A DNA stretch of 64,000 bases, from positions 212,501 to 276,500 of the forward strand of contig NZ_CP046242.1 of assembly GCF_023205095.1 (NCBI RefSeq), written 5' to 3'. Shown here piece by piece: positions 44,061-53,836 of the stretch (the stretch's first letter is position 1; each line of letters opens with the position of its first letter). Origin of the DNA: Bizionia sp. M204 (GTDB lineage Bacteria; Bacteroidota; Bacteroidia; Flavobacteriales; Flavobacteriaceae). Under the pieces are notes generated by a model. That model saw nothing but the letters and a program-made list of their open reading frames with translations. It did no database searches and was not told the DNA's origin. The position numbers were made by a program, and so were the translations under genes.

Positions 44061-44939
44061 ATGGTCATACTAGACGGAAAAAAAGTAAGCAACGACATTA
44101 AAAATGAAATTGCTGATGAGGTTAAAAAAATGAAGGCAAAAGGGGAGAAGGTTCCTCATTTGGCGGCTATTATTGTCGGAAACGATGGCGCTAGTTTAAC
44201 CTACGTTGCAAGTAAAGTACGAGCTTGCGAGCGTGTTGGTTTTGAATCCACCATGGTACGTTTATCCAATACAACTAGTGAGATTGAATTGCTGGATAAA
44301 ATTCAAGATTTAAATGAAAACCCAGATATTGATGGTTTCATTATTCAATTACCACTTCCGCCTCAAATTAATACGCAAAAAGTTTTAATGGCTGTAAATC
44401 CAGATAAAGATGTGGATGGTTTCCACCCCATGAATTTTGGTAAAATGGCCTTGGATATGTCAACGTTTATTCCTGCAACACCTTTTGGGATTTTGGAACT
44501 ATTAGATAGGTATAATGTGGAGACCAAAGGAAAACATACCGTTGTTATTGGACGTAGTCATATTGTTGGTCGTCCAATGAGTATTTTAATGGGAAGAAAA
44601 GGATTTCCAGGAAACTCGACGGTAACATTAACGCATAGTCACACAAAAAATATAACCCAAATAACCAGTCAAGCCGATATTATTATCACAGCTTTAGGTC
44701 ATCCAAATTACCTAAAGGCGGAAATGGTTAAAGATGATGCCGTCATTATTGATGTTGGAATTACACGTGTACCAGATGATAATTCGCCAAAAGGCTATAT
44801 TATTACAGGCGATGTAGATTTTGAAAATGTAAGCAAGAAAGCAAGTTATATTACACCTGTTCCAGGAGGAGTTGGTCCGATGACAATTGCCATGCTGCTT
44901 AAAAATACCTTATTGGCTAGAGAACGACACATGCAATAA
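44061..44939 (+). CDS. folD: Methylenetetrahydrofolate dehydrogenase/cyclohydrolase
   Basis: Bifunctional enzyme of one-carbon metabolism interconverting methylene-, methenyl- and formyl-tetrahydrofolate. The 292 residues show the catalytic Lys region YVASKVRACERVGF (about 54-67), DGFIIQLPLPPQIN, PDKDVDGFHPMNFG, VVIGRSHIVGRPM and the closing PVPGGVGPMTIAMLLKNT. Length is normal. Confidence 0.96.
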   Translation: MVILDGKKVSNDIKNEIADEVKKMKAKGEKVPHLAAIIVGNDGASLTYVASKVRACERVGFESTMVRLSNTTSEIELLDKIQDLNENPDIDGFIIQLPLPPQINTQKVLMAVNPDKDVDGFHPMNFGKMALDMSTFIPATPFGILELLDRYNVETKGKHTVVIGRSHIVGRPMSILMGRKGFPGNSTVTLTHSHTKNITQITSQADIIITALGHPNYLKAEMVKDDAVIIDVGITRVPDDNSPKGYIITGDVDFENVSKKASYITPVPGGVGPMTIAMLLKNTLLARERHMQ

Positions 44940-44956
44940 AGACCTTATATTGCAAC

Positions 44957-45688
44957 GTGAATTTTTTACAAACCCTAATTATTCAGTCTAACAGAGTACA
45001 ATTTGGTAGTATAGAGCATATACTACCAATTGGTCTAGCCATTCTATTTTGTATTGGTCTTATTCATTTTGCGCGTAAAAAATTACATGTTAACCAAAAA
45101 TTTTTAGTTTTTAAGTGGCTTGGAATTTGTGTTTCACTGACTATTGTATTGTTTCATGTACACAAAATTAGTTTAGGCGGTTATACTATTTCTAAAGATT
45201 TACCTTTATTTCTATGTAGTTTTTTAGCCTTAATTATTCCCATATTTACTACTTCTAGAAAATATTGGATGTATGAAATTTTATTGTTTTGGATAATTGC
45301 CGGAACCTTGCAAGGTGTTATAACACCAGATATTGCTGTAGGCTTTCCTAGTTTAGACTATTTCAGGTATTGGATTGTGCATCTGGGTTTACTTACCATT
45401 ATTTTTTATGCCACCTTCGTGTTACATATGCGACCAAAATTTAAAAGTGTAATTAAGTCCTTTTTAGCATTGCAAGTTTATGTGGCAACCATAATGGCTG
45501 TTAATTATGTATTAAATTCTAATTACTTCTATTTAAATAGAAAGCCAGAATCTGCTTCGGCACTGGATTATTTAGGTGATTATCCGTATTATTTACTTGT
45601 TGTAGAATTAATATTAATCCCGTTTTTCTTATTAATTTATTTACCGTTTTATTTAATCGGTAATAAAAAGAAACTGACATCCAAATAG
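44957..45688 (+). CDS. TIGR02206-family membrane protein
   Basis: Integral membrane protein of unknown function, resembling the YwaF/TIGR02206 family. The 243 residues hold about seven hydrophobic spans, and the motifs LPLFLCSFLALIIPIF and YFRYWIVHLGLL are typical. The start is GTG, 17 bp after folD. A TATATTGC lies only a few bases before it, so a nearly leaderless transcript is possible alongside cotranscription with folD. Confidence 0.8.
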   Translation: MNFLQTLIIQSNRVQFGSIEHILPIGLAILFCIGLIHFARKKLHVNQKFLVFKWLGICVSLTIVLFHVHKISLGGYTISKDLPLFLCSFLALIIPIFTTSRKYWMYEILLFWIIAGTLQGVITPDIAVGFPSLDYFRYWIVHLGLLTIIFYATFVLHMRPKFKSVIKSFLALQVYVATIMAVNYVLNSNYFYLNRKPESASALDYLGDYPYYLLVVELILIPFFLLIYLPFYLIGNKKKLTSK

Positions 45689-45719
45689 TAACGGTGCGTT
45701 TATAAAATTTGCCTCAAAC

Positions 45720-46142
45720 TTATTTCGCAAACAATTGACTCCTATCTTTAAACGCTTTAAACTCCAAAGCATTTCCGGCGGGGTCGTAAAAAAACATGGT
45801 AGCTTGCTCGCCAACTTGTCCTTCAAATCGAATATAAGGTTCAATAACAAATTTGATATCTGCCGCCTGTAAATGTTCCGAAAATTCTTGAAAATCAGCC
45901 CAAGGTAAAACCACGCCATAGTGAGGAACTGGAACCGATTTCCCATCCACTGAATTGGTATGTAATACGGCGTCAGATTTTGGTTTATAGTGAATAACTA
46001 GTTGGTGGCCGAAAAAATTAAAATCGACCCAATGGTCACTGCTTCGGCCTTCCTCACAGTTTAATACATCGCGATAAAAAACACGACAAGCCTCCAAATT
46101 GTGAACTGGAATAGCTATATGAAAAGGTGAAATAGTGGACAT
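45720..46142 (-). CDS. VOC-family (glyoxalase-like) protein
   Basis: Vicinal-oxygen-chelate fold protein of 140 residues; the substrate is unknown. It opens with [22 protein letters not shown], then [16 protein letters not shown], and ends with [28 protein letters not shown]. The His and late Glu are candidate metal ligands. It is followed upstream, 5 bp away, by the pseudouridine synthase gene on the same strand. Confidence 0.88.
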   Translation of the reverse strand: MSTISPFHIAIPVHNLEACRVFYRDVLNCEEGRSSDHWVDFNFFGHQLVIHYKPKSDAVLHTNSVDGKSVPVPHYGVVLPWADFQEFSEHLQAADIKFVIEPYIRFEGQVGEQATMFFYDPAGNALEFKAFKDRSQLFAK

Positions 46143-46147
46143 ATAAT

Positions 46148-46915
46148 TTATCTTCTAGATTGTTTCGCGATGCTTTTATTGGTAAACGTTTTATCTGAAT
46201 CTGCCAATAAACGATTTAATTCTGCGAATTCTGATTTGGTAAATTCTCTATACGTTCCAACAGGAATATCTAGTTTAATATTCATTATCCGAATACGTTT
46301 TAGTGTGACAACCTCATAGGTTAGATACTCACACATACGACGAATTTGCCTGTTTAAGCCTTGGGTTAATATAATTCTAAACTCGTGCGTACCTAGTTTT
46401 TCAACCTCACATTTTTTTGTGGTTTTATCTAATTCTTCTAAATAAATTCCACGAGACATGTGTTGAATAAACGTTTGTGAGATGGGTTTGTCAACAGTTA
46501 CAATATATTCTTTATCATGATTATTACTCGCACGTAATATTTTATTTACAATATCACCATCATCTGTCAAGAAAATTAAACCCTCACTAGGTTTGTCTAA
46601 ACGACCAATAGGAAAAATACGTTTCGGATATTTTATATAATCAATAATATTATCTTTTTCCACACGTGTATCTGTTGTACAAACAATGCCAACAGGCTTG
46701 TTAAAGGCCAAATAAACAAATGGGTTATCGTTGCCTTTAATTTCTTTGCCATCTACTTCCACCACATCGGATTCTGATACTTTGGTTCCCATTTCTGGAA
46801 CCACACCATTAATGGTTACACGTCCAGCATCAATAAGTTTGTCGGCAGCTCGACGTGAGCAATAACCAACTTCGCTTAAATATTTATTGAGTCTTGTTAA
46901 TTTTTCTTCCATCAT
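46148..46915 (-). CDS. rluF: 23S rRNA pseudouridine synthase RluF-like
   Basis: Makes pseudouridine in 23S rRNA. The 255 residues start with an S4 RNA-binding domain ([21 protein letters not shown], shown in part), followed by the RsuA/RluB-E/F catalytic motif [18 protein letters not shown] with the catalytic Asp near 103. The C-terminal part contains [19 protein letters not shown]. RluF-type is preferred over RluB or RluE because of the S4 domain and length, but the exact position modified is inferred. Two adjacent Met codons make the start uncertain by one residue. Confidence 0.88.
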   Translation of the reverse strand: MMEEKLTRLNKYLSEVGYCSRRAADKLIDAGRVTINGVVPEMGTKVSESDVVEVDGKEIKGNDNPFVYLAFNKPVGIVCTTDTRVEKDNIIDYIKYPKRIFPIGRLDKPSEGLIFLTDDGDIVNKILRASNNHDKEYIVTVDKPISQTFIQHMSRGIYLEELDKTTKKCEVEKLGTHEFRIILTQGLNRQIRRMCEYLTYEVVTLKRIRIMNIKLDIPVGTYREFTKSEFAELNRLLADSDKTFTNKSIAKQSRR

Positions 46916-46929
46916 GCAAAGATATCAAT

Positions 46930-47754
46930 TTAGCTTTTTAAAAACTCATAAATGTAATTGGATATACTGTCGTCTATTAACGAATGTCCAAATCCTGTTG
47001 TGGTTATTAGTTTGCTGTTTTTTAGACTATTATTAATGGATAGTGCATCTTGATACGGAATGATGGTGTCTTTTTCATCGTGAATAATGAGCCCTTCTAA
47101 ACTTAATGTTTCTAAATATTTAGCGGTTGAAAAACTCTCAGGCGCTTCATTAAATCTATCCTTTGCTAGTTGGTTAATAGCACTTATTGTACGTTTACTG
47201 AAGCCCATCATTGTGTAATACCGATTTAAAACATCCGTGAATTCAGAAGGTGTGCCTAATAAAATCATCTTTTTTAACGCCTTATAATCGCTGTTTGTTT
47301 GCGAAAAAACGGAAGCCATACCACCAACGGAATGACCAATAATAAAATCGGGTTTAAACTTTTTTGAAACCGCTTTTATAAAATCGGCATATAACACGGC
47401 GTTAAATCGTTTGCTTCCAGATTTACCATGAGCTGGTGCATCTAATGCAATTATGTTGTAATCTAATTTTCGCAAAGGCTCAATTAAATACTGCCACCTC
47501 GCCGCATTACTTTCCCAGCCATGTGCTAATAGAATGGTTTTTCCTTTCCCTAGCCATCTGTAAGTCATAACAGGGATGGAATTCACCGTGAGTTCTTCTC
47601 GGAAGGAGGTGCCTAAAAAATCATATTGTTTTTCTGTTAGTCTACCACGTCTTGGTGTTGTAAATAAATACAATGCCAAACGTGCTGCAAATTTTTTAGA
47701 AAATAATCCAATAACATTTATAAGGAAACCAATGAATTTTTGAAGGATCTTCAT
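46930..47754 (-). CDS. Alpha/beta hydrolase
   Basis: Serine hydrolase of unknown substrate, 274 residues. An N-terminal hydrophobic segment (FIGFLINVIGLFSKKFAARLALYLF, shown in part) could be a membrane anchor. The fold shows LLAHGWESNAARWQY (oxyanion hole), the nucleophile GHSVGGMAS near 142, the acid in HDEKDTIIP and the His in TGFGHSLIDD. Its start overlaps the stop of the cupin gene by 4 bp (ATGA), so the pair is coupled. Confidence 0.9.
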   Translation of the reverse strand: MKILQKFIGFLINVIGLFSKKFAARLALYLFTTPRRGRLTEKQYDFLGTSFREELTVNSIPVMTYRWLGKGKTILLAHGWESNAARWQYLIEPLRKLDYNIIALDAPAHGKSGSKRFNAVLYADFIKAVSKKFKPDFIIGHSVGGMASVFSQTNSDYKALKKMILLGTPSEFTDVLNRYYTMMGFSKRTISAINQLAKDRFNEAPESFSTAKYLETLSLEGLIIHDEKDTIIPYQDALSINNSLKNSKLITTTGFGHSLIDDSISNYIYEFLKS

Positions 47755-48116
47755 GGGGTTTCGCGATTAACTAAATCCATAGAAAATGCAGGTTTACAGA
47801 TAGCCAAATAAACGCAAGGTTCCGTAAACGGATTGGAATACTGTACACGCGTATTTTTAGTTATTTTGATGGATTGTCCGGCTTCTAAAACAATTTCTTC
47901 GCCATCAATTATAAATTGTTTTTTTCCTTTAATGATAAAGGTGTATTCGTCAAATTTAGGTGTTTGAAATGGTTCACTCCAGCCCGCAGGTGCAACCATG
48001 TGAGCAATGCTAATGTCAGGATTGCCATCGGTTGCCAATCCAAAATGTTCTTTAATTAGTTTACCATCTGTTGTTGGGAATACGAATGGATTATCTTGAA
48101 CTTGGTATGTTTTCAT
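47751..48116 (-). CDS. Cupin-domain protein
   Basis: Single cupin barrel of 121 residues with no certain function. The core reads EYTFIIKGKKQFIIDGEEIVLEAGQSIKITKNTRVQYSN (in parts), covering both cupin motifs, but the usual His pair is mostly missing, so metal binding is doubtful. It is coupled to the hydrolase downstream by a 4-bp overlap, which suggests one pathway. Confidence 0.85.
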   Translation of the reverse strand: MKTYQVQDNPFVFPTTDGKLIKEHFGLATDGNPDISIAHMVAPAGWSEPFQTPKFDEYTFIIKGKKQFIIDGEEIVLEAGQSIKITKNTRVQYSNPFTEPCVYLAICKPAFSMDLVNRETP

Positions 48117-48177
48117 ACGTGTTATTTTAAAGGTTTTGCGTTTTTTTAGTACTTAACGATCAAATACGTCTAGGAAA

Positions 48178-48732
48178 TTAATCCCAGCCAATCATGAAGT
48201 ATTTAATTTTAGCGGTTTCAGGAATTTGAATAGCTTCAATTTTAGCGTTATAATCAAACTGTAAACTTGCGGGTAACTCTTTCTTATCGATGGTAAAAAA
48301 GGCATTGATTTCATTCACGAAAACAACCACATTTTTAATGGTATTTTGAATGCTTGAAATTTTATACTGCTTTTGAATATCACCAAATGTACTTTTTGTT
48401 GTAATGCCTTTTTCTGTTTTGTAACGCGGATCTATCACTTTAACAGTACTAATAGTGGCTTTCGGATCTGTAGTTGTTACAGGACTTAATACTAATAAGG
48501 TGTTTCCAGCTTTATCATAAATTTGTATGTCCGAATAGTCTTTCATATAAGCTTCGGTATTCGATAATTTCACGATAGAATCGTTCGGGAATATCATTTC
48601 CAAATCCGCTACTTTGGTGGAGTCTGTTAGCATGCCAATATTTTGGTTGCCAATTAAAAATGGATCTTGTTCTTTCGTGCAACTAGTGAATAAAGCTGTT
48701 ACTATAATTAAGCTTAAAATGATTTTTTTCAT
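48178..48732 (-). CDS. Uncharacterised lipoprotein
   Basis: Not recognised. The 184 residues start with MKKIILSLIIVTALFTSC, a lipoprotein signal with lipobox FTSC near 18. The rest is a soluble mixed alpha/beta domain with no cysteine pair or clear motif; KTEKGITTKSTFGDIQKQYKI resembles the ligand-binding phrasing of small periplasmic regulators. It has its own gap of 33 bp after the ATPase gene and 61 bp before the cupin gene. No function is proposed. Confidence 0.75.
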   Translation of the reverse strand: MKKIILSLIIVTALFTSCTKEQDPFLIGNQNIGMLTDSTKVADLEMIFPNDSIVKLSNTEAYMKDYSDIQIYDKAGNTLLVLSPVTTTDPKATISTVKVIDPRYKTEKGITTKSTFGDIQKQYKISSIQNTIKNVVVFVNEINAFFTIDKKELPASLQFDYNAKIEAIQIPETAKIKYFMIGWD

Positions 48733-48765
48733 TTGGGTGTTATTTTTTTTAATTGTGTTTTTAGT

Positions 48766-50310
48766 TTATGATTTTTTAGAACTGCTCATCGCTTTGCTTA
48801 AGATCCCAAAAACGCTTCTAATAAAAGTGGCGCTTGTCAGGACTTTTACTATCGGGTTCATTCGGGAACTTGAACGACGCGTGCTTTTTTTAGATTCCGC
48901 TTTTTTTAGGGCTTCCTTTTCTTTTTGAGCTTTTTCTTTTAATTCATCAGCTTCCGCTTCTTCAATTTTTTTATTGAGCAATTCATAGGCACTTTCCCTA
49001 TCAATTTCATCATTGTATTTCTTCACTAATTTAGAATCCGATAAAAGTGCTTCAAGTTCATTGTCTGTTAAAATATCCATGCGACTCATTGGCGCGCGCA
49101 TCATGGTGGCTGCCAGTGGCGTAGGTCGTCCCTTTTCATCTAAAGCTGACACTAAAGCTTCTCCAGTTCCTAACGATGTTAATATACTAGCCGTATCATA
49201 ATATTCAGTATCTGGGTAGTTTTGTGCTGCCAACTTTATGGCTTTTCTATCTTTAGCAGTAAATGCACGTAAGGCATGCTGTACTTTTAAACCGAGTTGA
49301 CTTAAAACCGCTTCCGGAACATCAGTTGGGTTTTGGGTTACAAAATATAACCCAACACCTTTACTTCGTATGAGTTTTACAATACTTTCTATTTGATTTA
49401 ATAAGGCTTTGGAAGCTTCATTGAAGATTAAATGTGCTTCATCTATAAACAAAATTAATTCTGGTCGCCCAGAATCGCCTTGTTCAGGAAAGGTGGCGTA
49501 AATTTCAGCCAATAAACTCAACATAAAGGTTGAAAACAATTTGGGCTTATCCTGAATATCTGTTAAACGAATAATATTTATATAACCGCGACCATTTTCA
49601 TCAACACGCAATAAATCATCAACTTCAAATGATTTTTCACCAAAAAATAAATCACCTCCTTGTTGTTCAATCTCAACTATCTTACGTAAAATAGCACCAG
49701 TGGAAGCGGTGGAAATCCGGCCATAAGCATCTTCAAATTCCTCGCGACCTTCATCTGTGGCATATTGTAGAATTTTTTTGAAATCTTTTAAATCTAAAAG
49801 TGGTAGTTTGTTATCATCGCAATATTTAAATATTACCGATATAATTCCGGCTTGTGTTTCCGTAACATCTAATATTCGTGAAATTAAAACGGGTCCAAAT
49901 TCACTAATCGTTGCCCGAAGTCGCACACCATGTTGTTCCGAAAGGGTTAAAATTTCAACAGGAAAGGCCTTTGGGTTAAAAGGAAGTCCAATTTGCGCAT
50001 GGCGTTCAACAATTTTTGCATGACCAGGACTGGGTTGTGCCAATCCACTTAAATCGCCTTTGATGTCCATTAATAATACCGGAATACCTTTTTCGCTTAA
50101 ATTTTCAGCTAATACCTGAAGTGTCTTTGTTTTACCTGTTCCTGTTGCACCCGCAATTAAGCCATGTCTGTTCATGGTTTTTAAAGGTACATTTACGAAA
50201 GCATTGGTAACAGTTTTTCCATCAAGCATGGCGGAACCCAAGGTTATAAACTCACCCTTATTAGTGTTTCCTTCTAATATATGCTTGAAAAACGTCTCGT
50301 TTCTGTCCAT
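48766..50310 (-). CDS. HerA-like ATPase (DUF853 family)
   Basis: Cytoplasmic P-loop ATPase of the FtsK/HerA clan, 514 residues from MDRNETFFKH; earlier in-frame codons (including a TTG) were rejected. Walker A GATGTGKTKTLQVLAE is near 49-64, and DMLL-type DIKGDLSGLAQPSPGH follows. Walker B LILFIDEAHLIF is near 280, with VTQNPTDVPEAVLSQLGLKVQHALR, a sensor-type stretch. A charged Lys/Glu-rich coiled-coil segment is near the C-terminus, ending in a Ser/Arg/Lys tail. Members of this family are widespread and of uncertain role; no nuclease or phage gene sits next to it, so no defence role is claimed. Confidence 0.88.
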   Translation of the reverse strand: MDRNETFFKHILEGNTNKGEFITLGSAMLDGKTVTNAFVNVPLKTMNRHGLIAGATGTGKTKTLQVLAENLSEKGIPVLLMDIKGDLSGLAQPSPGHAKIVERHAQIGLPFNPKAFPVEILTLSEQHGVRLRATISEFGPVLISRILDVTETQAGIISVIFKYCDDNKLPLLDLKDFKKILQYATDEGREEFEDAYGRISTASTGAILRKIVEIEQQGGDLFFGEKSFEVDDLLRVDENGRGYINIIRLTDIQDKPKLFSTFMLSLLAEIYATFPEQGDSGRPELILFIDEAHLIFNEASKALLNQIESIVKLIRSKGVGLYFVTQNPTDVPEAVLSQLGLKVQHALRAFTAKDRKAIKLAAQNYPDTEYYDTASILTSLGTGEALVSALDEKGRPTPLAATMMRAPMSRMDILTDNELEALLSDSKLVKKYNDEIDRESAYELLNKKIEEAEADELKEKAQKEKEALKKAESKKSTRRSSSRMNPIVKVLTSATFIRSVFGILSKAMSSSKKS

Positions 50311-50488
50311 GAATAATAATTTGCATAAAAGTACAATTCTTAAATTAATCATCGGAATTTTTTTCAAACAATATCAGGTGAATGAAATGGCGCGGTAACC
50401 ATGTGTTTAAATATATAAAACAAACTTTTTAGTAAGGTTGCGTTATGAAATATCGGAGACATCATAGCACTTACTAAATCCTGTTTTA

Positions 50489-50497
50489 TATCTTTGC
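50489..50497 (+). promoter_or_regulatory. -7 box before queE
   Basis: A perfect TATCTTTG only about 6 bp before the ATG of queE, implying an extremely short leader. The in-frame TTG inside the box should not be taken as the start codon. Position is given to within one base. Confidence 0.55.
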
Positions 50498-50502
50498 ACG
50501 CT

Positions 50503-51135
50503 ATGACAAGAAGTGAAAGACAAGAGTTGTTAGATAAAGGGCTTTTATTGCCCTTAATGGAGGAGTTTTATACCATACAAGGTGAGGGTTTCCATAAAGG
50601 AACTGCTGCCTATTTTATACGAATTGGTGGTTGTGATGTAGGTTGTCATTGGTGTGATGTGAAGGAAAGCTGGTTGGCCGAACTACATCCACCAACTGAA
50701 ACAGCAAAAATTGTTGCCAATGCTGAAAAGTACAGCAAGACTATAGTGGTAACCGGTGGTGAACCTTTAATGTGGGATATGACGGTTTTAACCAACCAAT
50801 TAAAAGCAAAAGGTATGCAAACCCATATTGAAACCTCTGGTGCTTATGAGTTAACAGGTACTTGGGATTGGATTTGCCTTTCGCCTAAAAAATTAAAATT
50901 ACCAACCCAACGAGTTTATGATAATGCAAATGAATTAAAGGTGATTGTTTATAATAAAGATGACTTTAAATTTGCGGAGGAACAAGCGGCTAAAGTAAAT
51001 AAAGATTGTATTTTGTATTTACAGCCTGAATGGAGTAAACGCGATAAAATGGTGCCCGACATTGTAGATTACGTTATGGCAAACCCGAAATGGAAAGTGT
51101 CATTACAAACCCACAAATACTTAAATATACCCTAA
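50503..51135 (+). CDS. queE: 7-carboxy-7-deazaguanine synthase
   Basis: Radical-SAM enzyme of the queuosine/7-deazaguanine pathway. The 210 residues from MTRSERQELL show IQGEGFHKGTAAYFIRIGGC, the iron-sulfur motif CDVGCHWC (Cys-x3-Cys-x2-Cys), VVTGGEPLMWD, HIETSGAYEL and a C-terminal LQTHKYLNIP. That is the compact QueE form. The other queuosine genes are not in the window. Confidence 0.94.
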   Translation: MTRSERQELLDKGLLLPLMEEFYTIQGEGFHKGTAAYFIRIGGCDVGCHWCDVKESWLAELHPPTETAKIVANAEKYSKTIVVTGGEPLMWDMTVLTNQLKAKGMQTHIETSGAYELTGTWDWICLSPKKLKLPTQRVYDNANELKVIVYNKDDFKFAEEQAAKVNKDCILYLQPEWSKRDKMVPDIVDYVMANPKWKVSLQTHKYLNIP

Positions 51136-51167
51136 AAAAAACGCCTTGAATAGTCAAGGCGTTTTTT
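51136..51167. terminator. Bidirectional terminator between queE and the DUF2911 gene
   Basis: A 14-bp perfect stem (AAAAAACGCCTTGA with its complement, loop ATAG) with T on both strands suits both convergent genes. Confidence 0.9.
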
Positions 51168-51186
51168 ATTATAATCGAAATGTTTT

Positions 51187-51726
51187 TTATTTTGAAGAGG
51201 TAGGTACCGATACTCTAACCTTTCCCCATCCCATGTGCATGTTAGCATCATCATCAAAACTTATAGAAAATGCTTCTAAAGATTCATCCGCTATGTTTAC
51301 AGGAGCCGTAACACGAGCAACATCATTTTCTTCTTTGTAGAAATATGACCCCCAAGTATTCAAATCTTTATTAATAATAATTGTCCACGCTTTGTCTCCA
51401 GGAATGGTGAATAAAGAATAGGTTCCTTTTTTTATCATTTTGCCACCAAAATTGGTGTCTTTATAAAATGTAATTTCAACAGCTTCATTAGCTCCAGTAC
51501 GCCAAACCTTATCATTAGGTGCTAATTTATCTAATGAACGATTGTTAAGTTGTGGTCTGCTGTAAACGACTTTTATAGATTTGTTGGCATCCTTGTAATC
51601 TGAAGGAAACGCGGCGGCATCCATTGGGCTTTTATCTAAATTAGAAAACTCTTGAGCAGATAAGCTTGTTGTGAATACCATAACCAAAGCAAACGCTACG
51701 GATGTAATAAATGTTGATTTCTTCAT
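51187..51726 (-). CDS. DUF2911-domain secreted protein
   Basis: Periplasmic or secreted protein of unknown function, 179 residues. It has a signal peptide (to LSAQ, about 24), then the DUF2911 text IKVVYSRPQLNNRSLDKLAPNDKVWRTGANEAVEITFYKD (in parts), IKKGTYSLFTIPG and a beta-rich C-terminus. Length is complete. It faces away from asnB across a 229-bp gap. Confidence 0.9.
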   Translation of the reverse strand: MKKSTFITSVAFALVMVFTTSLSAQEFSNLDKSPMDAAAFPSDYKDANKSIKVVYSRPQLNNRSLDKLAPNDKVWRTGANEAVEITFYKDTNFGGKMIKKGTYSLFTIPGDKAWTIIINKDLNTWGSYFYKEENDVARVTAPVNIADESLEAFSISFDDDANMHMGWGKVRVSVPTSSK

Positions 51727-51831
51727 ATTTATAATATTTGTTTCGTTAAAAATATTTAATAATTTTTAAACAGTCGCAAATTTTCTTGAAACTTTACAAA
51801 TTATTAGGAATACAATAAAATCAAATTCAAT

Positions 51832-51927
51832 TTGTTTCATATTTATGTAAATTAAGTATTTATTGTTTCATATTATAACCAAAACATAATTTATTGTTTT
51901 TAAATACTGTTATTATATCCATATTTG
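51832..51927. promoter_or_regulatory. asnB promoter region with three 31-bp phased repeats
   Basis: TTGTTTCATATT occurs at 51832-51843 and 51863-51874, and TTGTTTTTAAAT at 51894-51905, each exactly 31 bp apart, about three helical turns. CATATTTG at 51920-51927 is a 7-of-8 match to the -7 box, and the third TTG could serve as its -33 element with 23 bp spacing. The first two copies look like operator sites placed upstream of a promoter; the regulator is unknown. Confidence 0.5.
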
Positions 51928-51955
51928 CTTCAATAAATAAATTATACAAAAAATT

Positions 51956-53617
51956 ATGTGTGGAATTGTATGTGCATTCGAATTGAAACAGAAAGCAACG
52001 GAATTAAGACCTCAAGTATTAGAAATGGCGAAAAAAATCAGGCATCGTGGCCCAGATTGGAGTGGGGTTTATGATAATGAAAAGGCTATTATGGCGCATG
52101 AACGTTTGGCTATTGTGGATCCAGCTTCAGGAAAGCAGCCGCTAATTAGTGCTGATAAAAAATTAGTGTTAGCCGCCAATGGGGAAATCTATAACCACCG
52201 AGAGTTGCGGAAGCAGTTTCCCGATTACAAGTTTCAAACAGAAAGTGATTGCGAAGTCATTTTAGCACTGTATCAAGAAAAGGGTGCTCATTTTATTGAT
52301 GAGATGAATGGTATTTTTGGGTTTGCAATTTATGATGTCGAGAAAGATGAATATTTCGTAGCGCGGGACCACATGGGAATCATTCCGTTATATATAGGCT
52401 GGGATGAACATGGAACCTTTTATGTAGCTTCAGAATTAAAAGCGTTAGAAGGTTATTGCACCAAAATTGAATTATTTCCTCCCGGACATTATTTGTCTAG
52501 CAAAGATGGTGAATTTGTGCAATGGTACAAACGCGATTGGATGGAATATGATGCTGTAAAGGAAAACGAAACCCATATTGCGGAAATTAAAGACGCCTTG
52601 GAAGCAGCTGTTCATAGACAGCTTATGAGCGATGTGCCTTACGGTGTTTTATTGTCAGGTGGATTAGATTCGTCTGTAACGTCAGCCATCGCTAAAAAAT
52701 ACGCACAAAAACGCATTGAAAGCGATGATACAACAGATGCCTGGTATCCGCAACTGCATAGTTTTTCAGTGGGATTAGAAGGTTCGCCAGATTTAGCAGC
52801 AGCCAGAAAGGTTGCGGACCATATTGGAACGGTTCATCATGAAATAAAATTTACAATTCAAGAAGGATTAGATGCGCTAAAAGATGTTATTTACCAGTTA
52901 GAAACCTATGATGTAACAACTATTCGAGCTAGTACACCAATGTATTTAATGGCGCGCGTTATAAAATCTATGGGTGTAAAAATGGTATTATCTGGTGAAG
53001 GAGCTGATGAATTATTTGGAGGCTATTTATATTTTCATAAAGCGCCAAATACGCAAGAATTTCATGAAGAAACCGTTCGAAAATTGAGCAAATTACATCA
53101 GTACGACTGTTTACGAGCTAACAAAAGTCTGGCGGCTTGGGGAATTGAAGGCCGTGTGCCATTTTTAGATAAAGAATTTATGGATGTGGCTATGCGTATC
53201 AATCCACAAGATAAAATGATTAATGGCGAGCGTATGGAAAAATGGGTTGTTAGAAAAGCCTTTGAAGATATGATTCCTGAATCTGTAGCTTGGCGCCAAA
53301 AAGAACAGTTTAGTGATGGCGTGGGTTATAGTTGGATAGATTCCTTAAAAGAGGTTGTTGCTACAGCAGTAAGTGATGAGCAACTAGCAAACGCGAAGTA
53401 TAAATTTCCATTGCAAACACCAACCAGTAAAGAGGAGTTTTATTACCGGTCTATTTTTGCTGAACACTTTCCAAGTGATGCTGCCGCTTTATGTGTACCG
53501 CAAGAAGCTAGCGTAGCTTGTAGCACCAAAATTGCCTTGGAATGGGATGAGAGTTTTAAAAACATGAACGACCCAAGCGGAAGAGCCGTTGCTCATGTGC
53601 ATGCCGATGCGTATTAA
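51956..53617 (+). CDS. asnB: Asparagine synthase B (glutamine-hydrolysing)
   Basis: Makes asparagine from aspartate, glutamine and ATP. The 553 residues start MCGIVCAFE with the catalytic Cys at residue 2. The glutaminase domain shows HRGPDWSG, AHERLAIVDP and NGEIYNH. The synthetase domain has the PP-loop LSGGLDSSVTSAIA near 232-245 and GEGADELFGGYLYF. Length matches enterobacterial AsnB. It is transcribed alone with a terminator about 100 bp downstream. Confidence 0.96.
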   Translation: MCGIVCAFELKQKATELRPQVLEMAKKIRHRGPDWSGVYDNEKAIMAHERLAIVDPASGKQPLISADKKLVLAANGEIYNHRELRKQFPDYKFQTESDCEVILALYQEKGAHFIDEMNGIFGFAIYDVEKDEYFVARDHMGIIPLYIGWDEHGTFYVASELKALEGYCTKIELFPPGHYLSSKDGEFVQWYKRDWMEYDAVKENETHIAEIKDALEAAVHRQLMSDVPYGVLLSGGLDSSVTSAIAKKYAQKRIESDDTTDAWYPQLHSFSVGLEGSPDLAAARKVADHIGTVHHEIKFTIQEGLDALKDVIYQLETYDVTTIRASTPMYLMARVIKSMGVKMVLSGEGADELFGGYLYFHKAPNTQEFHEETVRKLSKLHQYDCLRANKSLAAWGIEGRVPFLDKEFMDVAMRINPQDKMINGERMEKWVVRKAFEDMIPESVAWRQKEQFSDGVGYSWIDSLKEVVATAVSDEQLANAKYKFPLQTPTSKEEFYYRSIFAEHFPSDAAALCVPQEASVACSTKIALEWDESFKNMNDPSGRAVAHVHADAY

Positions 53618-53718
53618 TGAGGTTTAGAAGGTTTAGGAGGTTGGCTACAGAAAATTCATAAAACTAACGTAATCCTGCCTTTAAGCCATATGCAATAAAA
53701 CAAATCTAATACAAGATT

Positions 53719-53745
53719 AAAAGCCAGTTTTGTGCTGGCTTTTTT
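53719..53745 (+). terminator. Terminator after asnB
   Basis: A 9-bp stem (AAAAGCCAG with its complement, 7-nt loop) is followed by T. Confidence 0.75.
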
Positions 53746-53836
53746 ATGGTTTTATGTCTAATGTTTCACTACATTTAGAAACAGAAACAAACCATCTCTA
53801 CAGTATAATTCCTGCTTACAGACTAAAAGTAAGCCC

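Noticed and set aside
48766-50310. HerA-like ATPase as an antiphage defence gene
   Set aside because: No partner nuclease, SIR2 or phage-related gene is adjacent, and DUF853 members are ordinary core genes.
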